Below the pieces are notes generated by a model. That model was not told the DNA's origin, did no database searches, and saw only the letters and a program-made list of their open reading frames with translations. Positions 1-8,400 of a stretch of 12,926 bases of DNA are shown piece after piece. Position numbers and translations under genes: made by a program. The DNA is taken from assembly GCA_049515175.1 (NCBI GenBank), contig JBEKUI010000117.1, positions 1 to 12,926 of the forward strand, read 5' to 3'. The first letter of the stretch is position 1. Each line of letters begins with the position of its first letter. The DNA comes from JACQNR01 sp049515175. GTDB lineage: Bacteria > Acidobacteriota > Terriglobia > UBA7540.

Positions 1-31
1 TCACCTTGTCCACGTGCCCAAAACACCTCTT

Positions 32-114
32 GTAGCCACGGCATGCCCTTCATGCCGTGGGCCCTTTATGGGAACCGACAAAAGCCCACGGCACCCAGTC
101 CGTGCCGTGGCTAC
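32..114. repeat. Double-hairpin REP-like palindromic element
   Basis: Two perfect hairpins lie head to tail. The first pairs CCACGGCATG (36-45) with CATGCCGTGG (51-60) across a 5-base loop. The second pairs CCACGGCAC (86-94) with GTGCCGTGG (102-110) across a 7-base loop. The outer arms are also complementary: GTAGCCACGGCA (32-43) and TGCCGTGGCTAC (103-114), a perfect 12-bp dyad. The element lies 43 bases beyond the stop codon of the minus-strand membrane protein gene and overlaps no gene. This geometry, two related hairpins within about 80 bases in an intergenic space, is typical of REP/BIME-type bacterial repeats. It could stabilise or end the upstream transcript, but there is no T-run to support an intrinsic terminator. 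Copy number in the genome cannot be seen here. Confidence 0.7.
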
Positions 115-156
115 CCGCTCTTGAACAACAATGTCTGCGCCACCCGCCTGCCCGAG

Positions 157-690
157 TTAGGCACGATGTTTCCACGTCCGCCAACGGAACACGCACCAGG
201 AAGCCAAAAGAGCCGCCAGCCCGACCCCCTGCCACCATGAGAATGCGGAATTCGCCGCTGCCGGCCATAGACAGAACAAATACACAGTCAGCGCGACTCT
301 ATCGAGAACTGTCGGCGGTTTTTCAGCAAATCGGAACATAAGCATGAGAGTTGCTACGCAATAAAAAACGAGCGCAAGCGGTTCAACTCTGGTCGAAAAC
401 CCATGGGAGGGGAAGCTGCCGGTTGCGAACAGGATTAAGCTCTTCAGAGAACCAAACAGCAGGTATCCACCCAGAAGCATCAGCCATACGCGGGCCGTAA
501 GCAACAGGATGACGGCAGCTAACACGAGTTCTGCCCAGCCTATCCAGTCAGCCCAAACGACTTGACGCGATCCCTCTCCTACGATTCGGCCTAGCCCATT
601 GCCCATTAGCATCCCCCCAATGAGAAAGGCCCCGAGGCAGCCGCCGACACGGAGTCCGCTCACAATCTGTTGCTTGGTCGTTTTCTCCAT
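157..690 (-). CDS. Small multi-spanning membrane protein downstream of rhs; function unknown
   Basis: A 177-residue hydrophobic protein with about five predicted membrane spans. The first begins near residue 15 in a Gly/Leu-rich stretch, then come two close spans containing WIGWAELVLAAVILLLTARV, and the last two include a tryptophan-rich stretch. The C-terminus is basic (RWRTWKHRA). The start at 690 is preferred over an in-frame ATG at 723 because GAAGG lies 5 bases upstream of it and because the longer form would overlap the end of rhs. From 690 the gene begins 16 bases after the rhs stop, so co-transcription is likely. I do not recognise the family; spans 2-3 recall DoxX-like proteins, but no diagnostic motif is visible. 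Its place directly after a variable Rhs C-terminus suggests an immunity protein or partner; this is inference from position only. The DNA looks AT-richer than its neighbours. Confidence 0.75.
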   Translation of the reverse strand: MEKTTKQQIVSGLRVGGCLGAFLIGGMLMGNGLGRIVGEGSRQVVWADWIGWAELVLAAVILLLTARVWLMLLGGYLLFGSLKSLILFATGSFPSHGFSTRVEPLALVFYCVATLMLMFRFAEKPPTVLDRVALTVYLFCLWPAAANSAFSWWQGVGLAALLASWCVFRWRTWKHRA

Positions 691-706
691 GTGAACCTTC
701 GGGAGT

Positions 707-1666
707 CTATCGATGGAAGGCACACCCGAGTGCCTGGGCGCCCGTTAATCCAACATCGATTGCAAATTTGAGCTCTGCCACCCCACTCAGCCATCCGGCA
801 AGCTTTTCGGCACCAGTTCTTGCCAGAATCATTGGTGCGGGTCCGGTCGTTCCAGCGAGATTGAGGTCCATGATTGAAGCAGTTCTCCTACCTGCTGTCA
901 TCACTTCACCTACGCCGCCTTCAAAAGAACGCGAACCTCCCTCCCAGAGCACTATTCCTCCCGTCCCTTCGGCGGAACTGCCGAACGTAATCTGTGAGAC
1001 ATCATTACCGAGTGCAAATTTCGCCCCTTCGCTCTGCAGGTTGAACGCACCGGCGATGCTGTAATTTCCTGAGTTTGCGGACATACAATTCGTCCAGTTC
1101 TGGCCCGGTGCGCGGACGCCGAAAGTGACCTTTGTCGGGGGCTTGCCGTGCCCGGCCCGGCTGTCCGCGGGCTGGCTGTTCCCTGGCCACGGAGAGTGAT
1201 TGTACAAATCGTTGAGAGAACCAACGTCGAACGTGTCAACCGTATGGGCATCGTCTGATCCCGGAAGCCTGCCTGTAAAGGATGAATCGATGCAGGTAGT
1301 TCCCGCTGCCGTCGCCAAGGCCTGCCCCTCCGCAGTGCAGTCGAGCCCCAAGGGGTCAGTGAAATTCGTCGGGTTGTTGAGCACATAGGCGTAGCGGTTG
1401 AGGGATTGGGGATTCGTGATGTCGCCCGCCACGGGGTCGGGGGTCATCCAGCGGCCCAGGTTGGATTCGTACATGCGGAACTGGGTGTAGTCGTTGCCGG
1501 TTTCCCCGTCGCGATACATTCCGGCGAAGTGGTAGCTCTGGTTGCAGGTGTTGCCGTGCGCCTGCTCGCCGCCGAACAGGTAGTAGTCGGCCTCGTTGCA
1601 GGCGACGGCGTTCGCCCCGGTGATGGTGCGCGTCCGCCCCGCCGGTTCCTCAAGATAATAGGACAC
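707..1666 (-). CDS. Rhs repeat-associated core protein, 5'-truncated, with variable C-terminal region
   Basis: Residues 1-108 match the end of the Rhs/YD-repeat core: SYYLEEPAGRTRTIT, then YYLFGGEQAHGNTC, YHFAGMYRDGETGNDYTQFR, LGRWMTPDP, NPQSLNRYAYVLNNP and the boundary motif FTDPLGL at 102-108. In complete Rhs proteins this follows hundreds of residues of YD repeats that form a shell around a C-terminal tip. Here the frame can be read upstream through a further Rhs-like stretch (FERKDGSGNV) to a stop at 1763-1765, and no YD repeats follow, so the 5' part is missing. The listed start is a GTG with only weak Shine-Dalgarno similarity. After FTDPLGL come 209 residues of variable C-terminus, with a Gly/Ser-rich middle and a hydrophobic end (ELKFAIDVGLTGAQALGC). 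No nuclease, deaminase or ADP-ribosyltransferase motif was recognised. It may be a remnant or a silent orphan tip cassette. Whether it is expressed is unclear. Confidence 0.8.
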   Translation of the reverse strand: MSYYLEEPAGRTRTITGANAVACNEADYYLFGGEQAHGNTCNQSYHFAGMYRDGETGNDYTQFRMYESNLGRWMTPDPVAGDITNPQSLNRYAYVLNNPTNFTDPLGLDCTAEGQALATAAGTTCIDSSFTGRLPGSDDAHTVDTFDVGSLNDLYNHSPWPGNSQPADSRAGHGKPPTKVTFGVRAPGQNWTNCMSANSGNYSIAGAFNLQSEGAKFALGNDVSQITFGSSAEGTGGIVLWEGGSRSFEGGVGEVMTAGRRTASIMDLNLAGTTGPAPMILARTGAEKLAGWLSGVAELKFAIDVGLTGAQALGCAFHR

Positions 1667-1699
1667 GTTCCCCGACCCGTCCTTGCGTTCAAACGCAGA

Positions 1700-2251
1700 A
1701 CAACGCTCTGCACCAGCCCGTGCGCCACGTGGCGGCGAAGGGCTGCCGTACTCAGGTCGGCATTATATACCGAAGAGCAACGAGAGCTGGAGGGGCGACG
1801 GCGTGCAATGCGGCTCGAGCACAGGGAGGAACGCCGTGCCTCGGGGGGAACGGGCAGCTTGGGCGGAGGGAAATGCGTCAGGCGCGGCTGGGGCCTTCGC
1901 CTACCGACTGGCCGGTAGGTAAGTAAGTAAGGGCAGGACAATAAGAGCGCTCTTTTTCAGCCCATTTTAGCAAGAACGACCTATCACGGAATTGCTCCTC
2001 TTTCCCACAGACCTAGTGCCGGCGTTGTGCGGGTCCGCCCCAACTGGCCAGGAGATACAGATGTCTCAGGGGATCGCGGGTACCTTGGGTAGGAAACTCC
2101 GCCGACGGATTCCAGCTTGCTACCAAATCGTTGTGGACTTCGGTAAGATAAGGGTGCACGGGGACGCGTGATGACCCTCGCCCCGCGTCCCTCCAACAAT
2201 TCATCCGAGGCGATCCCGCCATGATTCACTGCAGCCTCAGCAGGAGGGAAG
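1700..2251. other. Intergenic region without a convincing gene
   Basis: Between the truncated rhs end and the HNH gene no frame shows a recognisable protein, and the longer open frames are low-complexity Arg/Pro/Ser-rich translations of GC-rich DNA. It holds a small perfect stem, CCTACCG (1900-1906) with CGGTAGG (1913-1919) around a 6-base loop, followed by a TAAG tetranucleotide run (about 1919-1931), plus the short candidate ORF listed at 2061. The missing front part of rhs would be expected here if it had decayed in place, but no YD-repeat sequence is detectable. A deletion or rearrangement near 1690-1765 is therefore more likely than simple frameshift decay. Confidence 0.55.
2061..2171 (+). 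CDS. Candidate 36-residue small ORF upstream of HNH gene
   Basis: An ATG at 2061 is preceded by AGGAG (2050-2054) with a 6-base spacer, one of the better ribosome binding sites in the window. The frame runs 36 codons to TGA at 2169-2171, encoding a basic peptide (MSQGIAGTLGRKLRRRIPAC and 16 more residues). It ends 80 bases before the HNH start in the same orientation, so it could be a leader peptide or a small accessory protein. I recognise no family, and an ORF this short with a good Shine-Dalgarno can arise by chance. It is listed only because nothing else accounts for this stretch. Confidence 0.2.
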   Translation: MSQGIAGTLGRKLRRRIPACYQIVVDFGKIRVHGDA

Positions 2252-2608
2252 ATGCCCATTAAACAAATCAAGCGGTTTCTCTTTGGCGCCCCGCGCATGT
2301 CGCGCGAGGACGCGACAAAGGTTTTCAAGCGCGACCACTTCAAGTGCCAGTATTGCGGCCTGGATGGGCTGCACAAGTTCGAGAACTGGCTGGTCCTGAC
2401 AGTCGATCATATCCATCCCCACGCGCGCGGCGGCGGCCGCCACATGGAGAACCTGGTGACGGCTTGCCAGCCCTGCAATCTCCTCAAGGGACAGCGTGAG
2501 TATGCCAGCTTTGAAGCCGCCAAGGCGCACGTGCTGGCCAAGCGTGAGGAGTGGCATCAGAGGTTTCAGGTTCAGGTAAAAGCCTCTGCAGCACCTGCAG
2601 GGCATTGA
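2252..2608 (+). CDS. HNH endonuclease
   Basis: This 118-residue protein is a single-domain HNH (beta-beta-alpha-metal) nuclease, a metal-dependent DNA-cleaving fold. The zinc-binding knuckles are C32-x-x-C35 (KCQYCG) and C72-x-x-C75 (ACQPCN). The catalytic signature is DHIHPHARGG with D52-H53, followed by N67 (ENLVTAC) and N76 after the second CxxC. The N-terminal MSREDATKVFKRD stretch is the usual lead-in helix, and a charged helical tail follows the domain. The ATG at 2252 has AGGAGGG (2242-2248) just upstream, which fixes the start. It stands alone: no methyltransferase, terminase, retron or restriction subunit is adjacent, so its role (DNA repair, phage remnant, defence) cannot be assigned. 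Single-domain HNH proteins of this size are common in acidobacterial genomes, where they are usually annotated only as HNH endonuclease. Confidence 0.93.
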   Translation: MPIKQIKRFLFGAPRMSREDATKVFKRDHFKCQYCGLDGLHKFENWLVLTVDHIHPHARGGGRHMENLVTACQPCNLLKGQREYASFEAAKAHVLAKREEWHQRFQVQVKASAAPAGH

Positions 2609-2727
2609 AGAGGCGTCTGGGCTTTCGGGGCTCTGGGACACCATCGCGACAGCAGAAGTGTGCGCGGCGGACTTCACGGCCCGTACCCGCCCGTGGCAGT
2701 GTGCAGTCGGGGCATCCGTCGCGCCGC

Positions 2728-2755
2728 TTGCGTCGACGAAGGAAACCTGTATTCT
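2728..2755 (+). promoter_or_regulatory. Possible sigma70-type promoter for the membrane protein/MFS operon
   Basis: TTGCGT (2728-2733) and TATTCT (2750-2755) are separated by 16 bases and lie about 110 bases before the GTG start at 2864. The match is moderate (four of six and five of six consensus bases), and no competing pair was noticed in this 255-base gap. The call rests only on sequence similarity. Confidence 0.3.
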
Positions 2756-2863
2756 AAGCAGTCTTTACTGAGGGCCCCGAGCAGCGCGGCAACTCTTGGA
2801 TGACCGTCCGAGCGAGCAAGTTGACGCCTGGCGAATCGGCATCTCTTGGAGTGAGGAAATCGG

Positions 2864-3940
2864 GTGAGCGGCATCACGTCCGGCGTCCCGGCGGCGCCGG
2901 CCAGTAGCGAGAACAAATCCTCAGGGACGTCTCCCATTGCCGCTCTGGCCGACGCCTTCGCGCGCGCGGTGGCCATCCTCCTCAATCCCTTTGACCCGAA
3001 GCGCTGGATCAAGCTAAGCGCGGTGTGCGTTTTCCTGGGTGGCGGCGCGTCGTGGGCCGCGGTGCATTGGACTCTGACCGCGTTGCCGACCGAGACAGGA
3101 GTGGGGCCCACCTGGCTGCAGGTTCGCCTCTTTCTCGCCAGCCATCCGCTGGCCAGCCTGACCACCACTCTGCTGGCCGTGGCTCTGGGCATCGGGCTGA
3201 TCTACCTGCGTGCCATGTCGCGCTTCATTCTCATCGCCAGCATTGTGCGCGGCGAGGTAGAGTTGCGGAGAGCCTGGCAGGAGGTGCGCCCGCTGGCCGG
3301 CACGTACTTCCGCTGGCTCCTGGCCGCGCTGCTCTTGATGGGACTGGCCCTGGGGAGTGGGATCCTCATCGCCCTCCCTCTCCTGCAGGGCGGCGAACCG
3401 CGATCGGCTTTCGCAGCGATCATGCTGGCCACGCTCCTCGCCCTCCAGGTCTCGCTGAGCGTGATCATGGCCCTGGCCATCGCTCTGACGGATGACCTCG
3501 TGAATCCCATCGTCTATGCCGAGCGCCTCAGCCTCCCCGCCGCCTGGCGACGGTTTGTAGGCGCCACCCGGGGAGACGCGGGGGCCCTGCTGCTCTACAT
3601 CTTCCTGCGCTTTGTGGTTTCCGTGGCGGCGGGCGTGGCCGGGATCTTGCTTCTATTTCCCATCCTGGTCACCGTGTTCTCCGGCGCGGTGATTGTGGCC
3701 GCGCTGGTGGTGGTCAGCCTCCACCTGGTGGGCCTCGATTGGATCTGGACTCCGGGGACAACCTTGCTGGCCGCTGCCGCGGTCCTGCTGCTGGTGGGAT
3801 TGCTTCTGGCCATCCTGGGCGCTGCCGGCATGCCCCTGCAGGTTTTCCTGCAAAGCTTCGGAATTCGTTTTGTCGCCCCGCGCGTCCCGGCGGTGGGGGC
3901 GCTGTGGGAGCAGCAAGAGTCCGGGAGCCAAGAGGAATGA
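2864..3940 (+). CDS. Uncharacterised polytopic membrane protein
   Basis: This 358-residue protein has a soluble Ser/Ala-rich N-terminus (about 35 residues), then the stretch AILLNPFDPKRWIKLSAVCV leading into a first membrane span. Roughly six hydrophobic Ala/Leu/Val-rich spans follow up to about residue 325, and the tail is acidic (QESGSQEE). The NPF..KRWIKL entry followed by long hydrophobic blocks recalls uncharacterised DUF4013/DUF7544-type integral membrane proteins, but this is a resemblance, not a firm assignment. There are no visible catalytic motifs. The GTG start at 2864 is supported by GAGG (2853-2856) seven bases upstream; the next in-frame Met lies deep inside the hydrophobic part. 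The stop overlaps the start of the MFS gene as ATGA, so the two proteins are probably translationally coupled. Confidence 0.85.
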   Translation: MSGITSGVPAAPASSENKSSGTSPIAALADAFARAVAILLNPFDPKRWIKLSAVCVFLGGGASWAAVHWTLTALPTETGVGPTWLQVRLFLASHPLASLTTTLLAVALGIGLIYLRAMSRFILIASIVRGEVELRRAWQEVRPLAGTYFRWLLAALLLMGLALGSGILIALPLLQGGEPRSAFAAIMLATLLALQVSLSVIMALAIALTDDLVNPIVYAERLSLPAAWRRFVGATRGDAGALLLYIFLRFVVSVAAGVAGILLLFPILVTVFSGAVIVAALVVVSLHLVGLDWIWTPGTTLLAAAAVLLLVGLLLAILGAAGMPLQVFLQSFGIRFVAPRVPAVGALWEQQESGSQEE

Positions 3941-5229
3941 GGCCCTCGTCGCCAGCGACCCCCGCCGCACCTTCCTCGTGGGCTCAGCTCTCCCGCTATC
4001 AATGGTTGGTGTTGGTCGTGGCGTGGCTGGGCTGGGTCTTTGATTCGATGGACGCTACCATCTATGCCCTGGTGATGACCCCAGCCCTCAGGGAGATTCT
4101 TGGTGCGCGGGGGACGACAGAAAATATTGGCTGGTACGGCGGCCTGATCTTTTCCATCTTTGTGGTGGGATGGGCGGTTGGAGGGATCGTTTTTGGCATC
4201 GTGGCCGACCGGATCGGACGGGCCCGGACCCTGGTCATCACGATTCTTATCTACGCCGTTTTCACGGCCCTGGCGGGCCTTTCTCATACCTGGTGGCAAC
4301 TGGCCCTCTACCGCTTTCTCACCGCCCTCGGCATCGGTGGCGAATGGGCAGCGGGCGCGACGCTGGTCGCGGAGGTCTGGCCCGAGTCGCTGCGCGTCAA
4401 AGGCGCCGGGCTGTTGCAGTCGGCCTGGGGAGCCGGCTACTTCCTCGCCGCCGCCATTTATCTGACGCTCTCCGGCCGGAGCTGGCGCGTCATGTTCTTT
4501 GTGGGATTGGTCCCTGCCCTGGTGGCCGTTCTGGTCCGCTTAAGGGTGCGCGAGCCGGAACGCTGGGTAGAGGTCCGTCGGGGCAGCGAAAGTTCGCAAT
4601 CCCCGAAATCGGGGCTGGCGGCCCTGTTCACCTCGGAGTCCCGCCGCGACACCCTGGTGGGCACAGGGCTGGCGTTTGTCGCCGTTTTTGGCCTGTGGGG
4701 AGCGACCAACTGGACGCCCACCCTGATCCGGGAACTGCTGGAAGTTCGACACCTGGGCGAAGCGGCCACCGTGCGCCTCGTCAGCTATGCCATCATGTGC
4801 CTTAACATCGGTGCGATTGCCGGCTACCTGGCCTTCGCGCCGATGGCCGAGCGCTGGGGGAGGCGCGGCGCCTTCCTGGTGATGCTGGCCGGCTCGGCGG
4901 CGTCTTTGCCGCTAGCGTTCCTTGGGGCCAAAACCTACACGGTAGCCCTCGCCCTCCTCCCCGTGTTGGGGTTCTTCACCAATGGCATCTTCAGCGGCTT
5001 TCCGATCTATTTGCCGGAGCTTTACCCAACGCAAATTCGCGCCACCGGTTCCGGTTTCTGCTTTAATGCCGGACGCGTGCTGGCAGCTTTGGGCCCGTTC
5101 CTCACCGGCGCCCTCGTCGCTCGCTTGGGCAGTTTTGCCCTTGCCGCTAGCGCTGTCTCATTGATCTACCTTGTGGGTATTCTCGTACTCGCCGGGGCAC
5201 GAGAAACCAAGGGTCAGACTTTGCGTTGA
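3937..5229 (+). CDS. MFS transporter, sialate/carboxylate:H+ symporter-like
   Basis: This 430-residue secondary transporter of the major facilitator superfamily sits in the inner membrane and has about twelve hydrophobic segments. TM1 carries the acidic pair FDSMDATIY (D36, D39). The conserved loop between TM2 and TM3 is GIVADRIGRAR (D91, R92, G94, R95), and RFLTALGIGGEWAAGATLVAE (near 126-146) follows in TM4-5. A charged central loop (residues about 203-235) separates the halves, and GFPIYLPELYPTQIRATGSG in the second half is typical of the sugar/metabolite branch. The pattern best resembles the sialate:H+ symporter and lactate/pyruvate permease-like group, so the substrate may be an organic acid, but this is unproven. 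The frame is open about 200 bases further upstream; the ATG at 3937 is chosen because it overlaps the preceding stop (ATGA), has AGAGG just before it, and gives a normal family length. Confidence 0.92.
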   Translation: MRPSSPATPAAPSSWAQLSRYQWLVLVVAWLGWVFDSMDATIYALVMTPALREILGARGTTENIGWYGGLIFSIFVVGWAVGGIVFGIVADRIGRARTLVITILIYAVFTALAGLSHTWWQLALYRFLTALGIGGEWAAGATLVAEVWPESLRVKGAGLLQSAWGAGYFLAAAIYLTLSGRSWRVMFFVGLVPALVAVLVRLRVREPERWVEVRRGSESSQSPKSGLAALFTSESRRDTLVGTGLAFVAVFGLWGATNWTPTLIRELLEVRHLGEAATVRLVSYAIMCLNIGAIAGYLAFAPMAERWGRRGAFLVMLAGSAASLPLAFLGAKTYTVALALLPVLGFFTNGIFSGFPIYLPELYPTQIRATGSGFCFNAGRVLAALGPFLTGALVARLGSFALAASAVSLIYLVGILVLAGARETKGQTLR

Positions 5230-5348
5230 CGGGCTAAAGGGCCGCCTTGGCCTGCGAGCCTCCTCTTTCGATCCCGACACCTCATTTTCGGCATGTGGCC
5301 CCTTCAGACCGGCCGATTACCAATTAGGATATGCCGCTCGAAAACGGG

Positions 5349-5396
5349 ACTTGCCTTGAAGGCACCCATGTTATAATCCCCTTCAAGTCGGCAAGT
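5349..5396. promoter_or_regulatory. Dyad-symmetric candidate operator around the SBBP gene promoter
   Basis: ACTTGCC (5349-5355) pairs with GGCAAGT (5390-5396), and TTGAAGG (5356-5362) pairs with CCTTCAA (5380-5386). The only interruption is a 3-base bulge, GTC (5387-5389). This 14-bp imperfect inverted repeat flanks a perfect TATAAT (5372-5377). Only the right half would lie in the transcript, so the dyad fits a DNA operator better than an RNA hairpin. A terminator for the preceding MFS gene is less likely because no T-run follows the stem. Confidence 0.4.
5351..5377 (+). promoter_or_regulatory. Sigma70-type promoter of the SBBP surface protein gene
   Basis: The -10 element is a perfect TATAAT (5372-5377). 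The best -35 candidate is TTGCCT (5351-5356) with a short 15-base spacer. Transcription would begin near 5384 and leave a leader of about 40 bases before the ATG at 5423. A second small stem in the leader, TCCCCTT (5377-5383) with AAGGGGA (5401-5407), overlaps the -10 and the leader. The position is right for the long gene downstream, and the 190-base gap after the MFS stop supports a separate transcription unit. Confidence 0.5.
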
Positions 5397-5422
5397 AGAA
5401 AAGGGGACACTGGGAAAACTCT

Positions 5423-8400
5423 ATGAATACACAGCAGGTGACTTTGTTTCCATACCGCCTCCTGAAGGGACGGCTTGCGCGCGCCGCCGGATTCCTGAGT
5501 GTTGCAGGCTTGCTCGCAGGCTGCCTATTCAGCGCGGCATTCCCCTCGGCCGTGCGAGCCGCTTCGGAAGCGTCTTCGCCCCAGCGCGCGAAAAGCTCTC
5601 CGCGGCGCGTTGATGCGGCCACCAAGGCCCGGCTGGCGCAGGACTACGGGCGGCTGCCCATGAGCTTTGAGACCAACCAGGGCCAGACCGACGCGCAGGT
5701 GAAATTCCTCTCGCGCGGCCGCGGCTACCAGTTGTTCCTCACGCAGGACGAGGCAGTGCTGTCACTCAAGAAGCCGGCGGCCGGCAGTCCGCAGTCGGCA
5801 GAGAAAGGCTCTTCGCCAGCCCCCGACATGCTGCGCATGAAAGTAGTCGGGGCTAATGCCCATGCCGAACTGGAGGGCCAGGAAAAACTTCCCGGCATCA
5901 GCAACTACTTCATCGGCCGCGACCCCAGCCAGTGGCATACCCAGATCCCCAACTATCGCCAGGTTGCAATGAAGCAGGTCTATCCGGGAATCGATCTGGT
6001 TTATTACGGCCAGGGACGACAACTTGAATACGACTTCGTCGTTGCGCCCGGGGCTGATCCCAAGCGCATCGTCCTGGCGATCGACTCGGGCACCACAACG
6101 GGCCATTCGCCCCACATCGATGCGGACGGCGATCTCGTCGTAGCCTTGGACGGAGGCGAGGTCCGCTTCCACCGGCCGGCGATCTACCAAATGAGTCCCA
6201 ATTCCGGCGACCGGACTCAGGTGGAGGGTCGCTACGTACTGCGAGCTTCGAAATTCGAAACTGGAAACTCGAAACTTGGCAATCCAAAATCCGAAATCCA
6301 AAATCCAAAATGGGAGGTTGGTTTCGAAATCGCCTCCTACGACGCCACCCGCCCCCTCATTATCGACCCTGTCCTCGCCTACTCGACTTACTTGGGTGGC
6401 AATCTACCGGGCACTCCCGGCTTCGGAATTGATGCGGCGAACGGTATCGCTGTTGACTCAACGGGAAGCGCATTTATAGTGGGTGAAACGGACTCGACTG
6501 ACTTCCCGACAGCCCACGCGCTGCAGCCAGAGACCGGCGGGCCGTTGGATTTTCCGGACGACGCTTTCGTTTCCAAGATCAGTCCTGATGGCCAGACATT
6601 GGTTTACTCCACCTACTTGGGCGGGAGCAAACAGGATCAAGGGTCAGCAATTGCGGTTGATACCTTCGGTTCGGCCTATGTCACTGGGACGACGGTTTCA
6701 CCGGACTTTCCCCACAGCTTCGGCGCCGCCGATCCCAACTGCGGGAACGACGGACAATGTGATGCCACTCTTCTCAATGGACTGGTCACCACAGATGCCT
6801 TCATCACAAAGTTGAATCCGGAAGGTTCAGCCCTCGAATACTCCACTTTCTTCAGCCACCTAGGGCCGGAGCTCTTCGACTCCGACGGTAACCCAGTCCT
6901 TGGGGCCAACGGTCTTCCCGTATTTCTGGGCGCGAACGACCGTGGCCTTGGAATTGCCGTGGATAACAATCGCAACGCTTATGTGACGGGGACGACCGAT
7001 TTTGCTGAGCCTTCACTTCTCATCGGCCCCGGAGGCGACATCGACGCCTGGGTGCTGAAGGTTGATCCATCCGGCGCAAACTTTATAAGCCTTTCAGATC
7101 TTGGCGGCAGCAGAAAAGACATGGGACTTGCAATTACTGCCGACAACAGTGGGAATGCCTACGTATCTGGTTTTACTCTTTCACCTGACTTCCCAACGCT
7201 GAACGCTTTCCAGCCGACAATAGGTGGCAACTCCGATGCGTTTGTCACGAAAGTGAATACGAACGCCGGCAGCGGTTTCCCCGGGTCCCTTAGCTACTCA
7301 ACATATCTGGGTGGTGATGGCAACGACAGTTGCTGTGGACCTGACCCCTCGCATCCCGGAAAGGGCATTGCGGTGGACACCACAGGAAAAGTCTATGTCA
7401 CCGGCGTGACCAATTCGACGACTTCCCCATTTCCGACGACGCCTGGAGCTTACCAGACGAGTTGCACCCTGAATGCGCTGGACGGGTGCGACAGCGATGC
7501 CTTTGTCGCCAAACTCGACACCACGCTGTCCGGAGCAGCCTCGCTCGTGTACTCAACCTACCTTGGTGGAAGCGGCGCCGACGGCGGCGTCGGAATAGCT
7601 GTGGACGTCAGCGGCAATGCTTATATAACTGGCATTACGACCTCTCCGGACTTTCCCATCTGGCCCACTGCTGGTGTGGTCTTCCAGCCGAATTACGGCG
7701 GCGGCAACGCCGATGCTTTCGTAACACAGCTAAATACAACTGGGACCGGGCTCGTGTATTCATCGTTTCTGGGGGGAAGCAATACGGAGGACGGACGCGG
7801 CATCGCCGTTGACACCCGAACCCCCGCCAGCGCCTTTGTGACCGGGCAGACTTGCTCGACGGACTTCCCCACGGCCCGCCCACTGCAGGAGCTTTCCGCT
7901 GGCAACTGCGACGCTTTCGTCTCAAAGGTGGTCGTGGGCCCGGATATTGCCCTCTCACCAGCGGCTCTCAGCTTCTCTTCGCAGGAAGTGGGCACCACCA
8001 GCGCGCCGCAGACCATCACCATCACGAGCAATGGCGATTCACCCTTGACCATATCGGCCATCACCGTCAGTGGAGAATTCGCTGAGACTGACAACTGCAC
8101 GGGCGTAACGTTGACGAAGTTTGGCGACAAATGCACTATCAACGTGACATTCTCCCCGACGACCACCGGCCCCAAGAGCGGAACCGCTACCATCACAGAC
8201 AACGCCCTCGGCAGTCCGCACAGTGTTCCCTTGTCGGGGGGCACGTCCGGCGTGACAGGTGACTTCTCCCTCAGTTCTGATCCGACCGCCAGCACGGTCA
8301 GTGCCGGCGGATCAACCAGCTTTAACTTGACTGTCACACCGGCCAATGGATTCACTGGGAAAGTCAACCTGACTTGCACGGGAGTGCCGAGCGCGGCGAC

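Noticed and set aside
1444..1941. Open frame overlapping the rhs core on the minus strand
   Set aside because: Its Arg/Thr/Ser-rich composition is the typical off-frame reading of the real Rhs core, and no family motif is present.
2013..2222. Minus-strand 69-codon frame as a decayed gene upstream of rhs
   Set aside because: Part of the translation looks protein-like, but there is no recognisable family, no ribosome binding site and no continuity with the Rhs frame.
3739..3936. N-terminal extension of the MFS protein
   Set aside because: The extra 66 residues are an Arg/Gly/Pro-rich translation of the preceding membrane gene in another frame. The ATG at 3937 overlapping the stop gives a normal transporter start.
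5230..5290. Intrinsic terminator after the MFS gene
   Set aside because: Only a short GGCC/GGCC self-complementarity is present, with no stable stem followed by a T-run.
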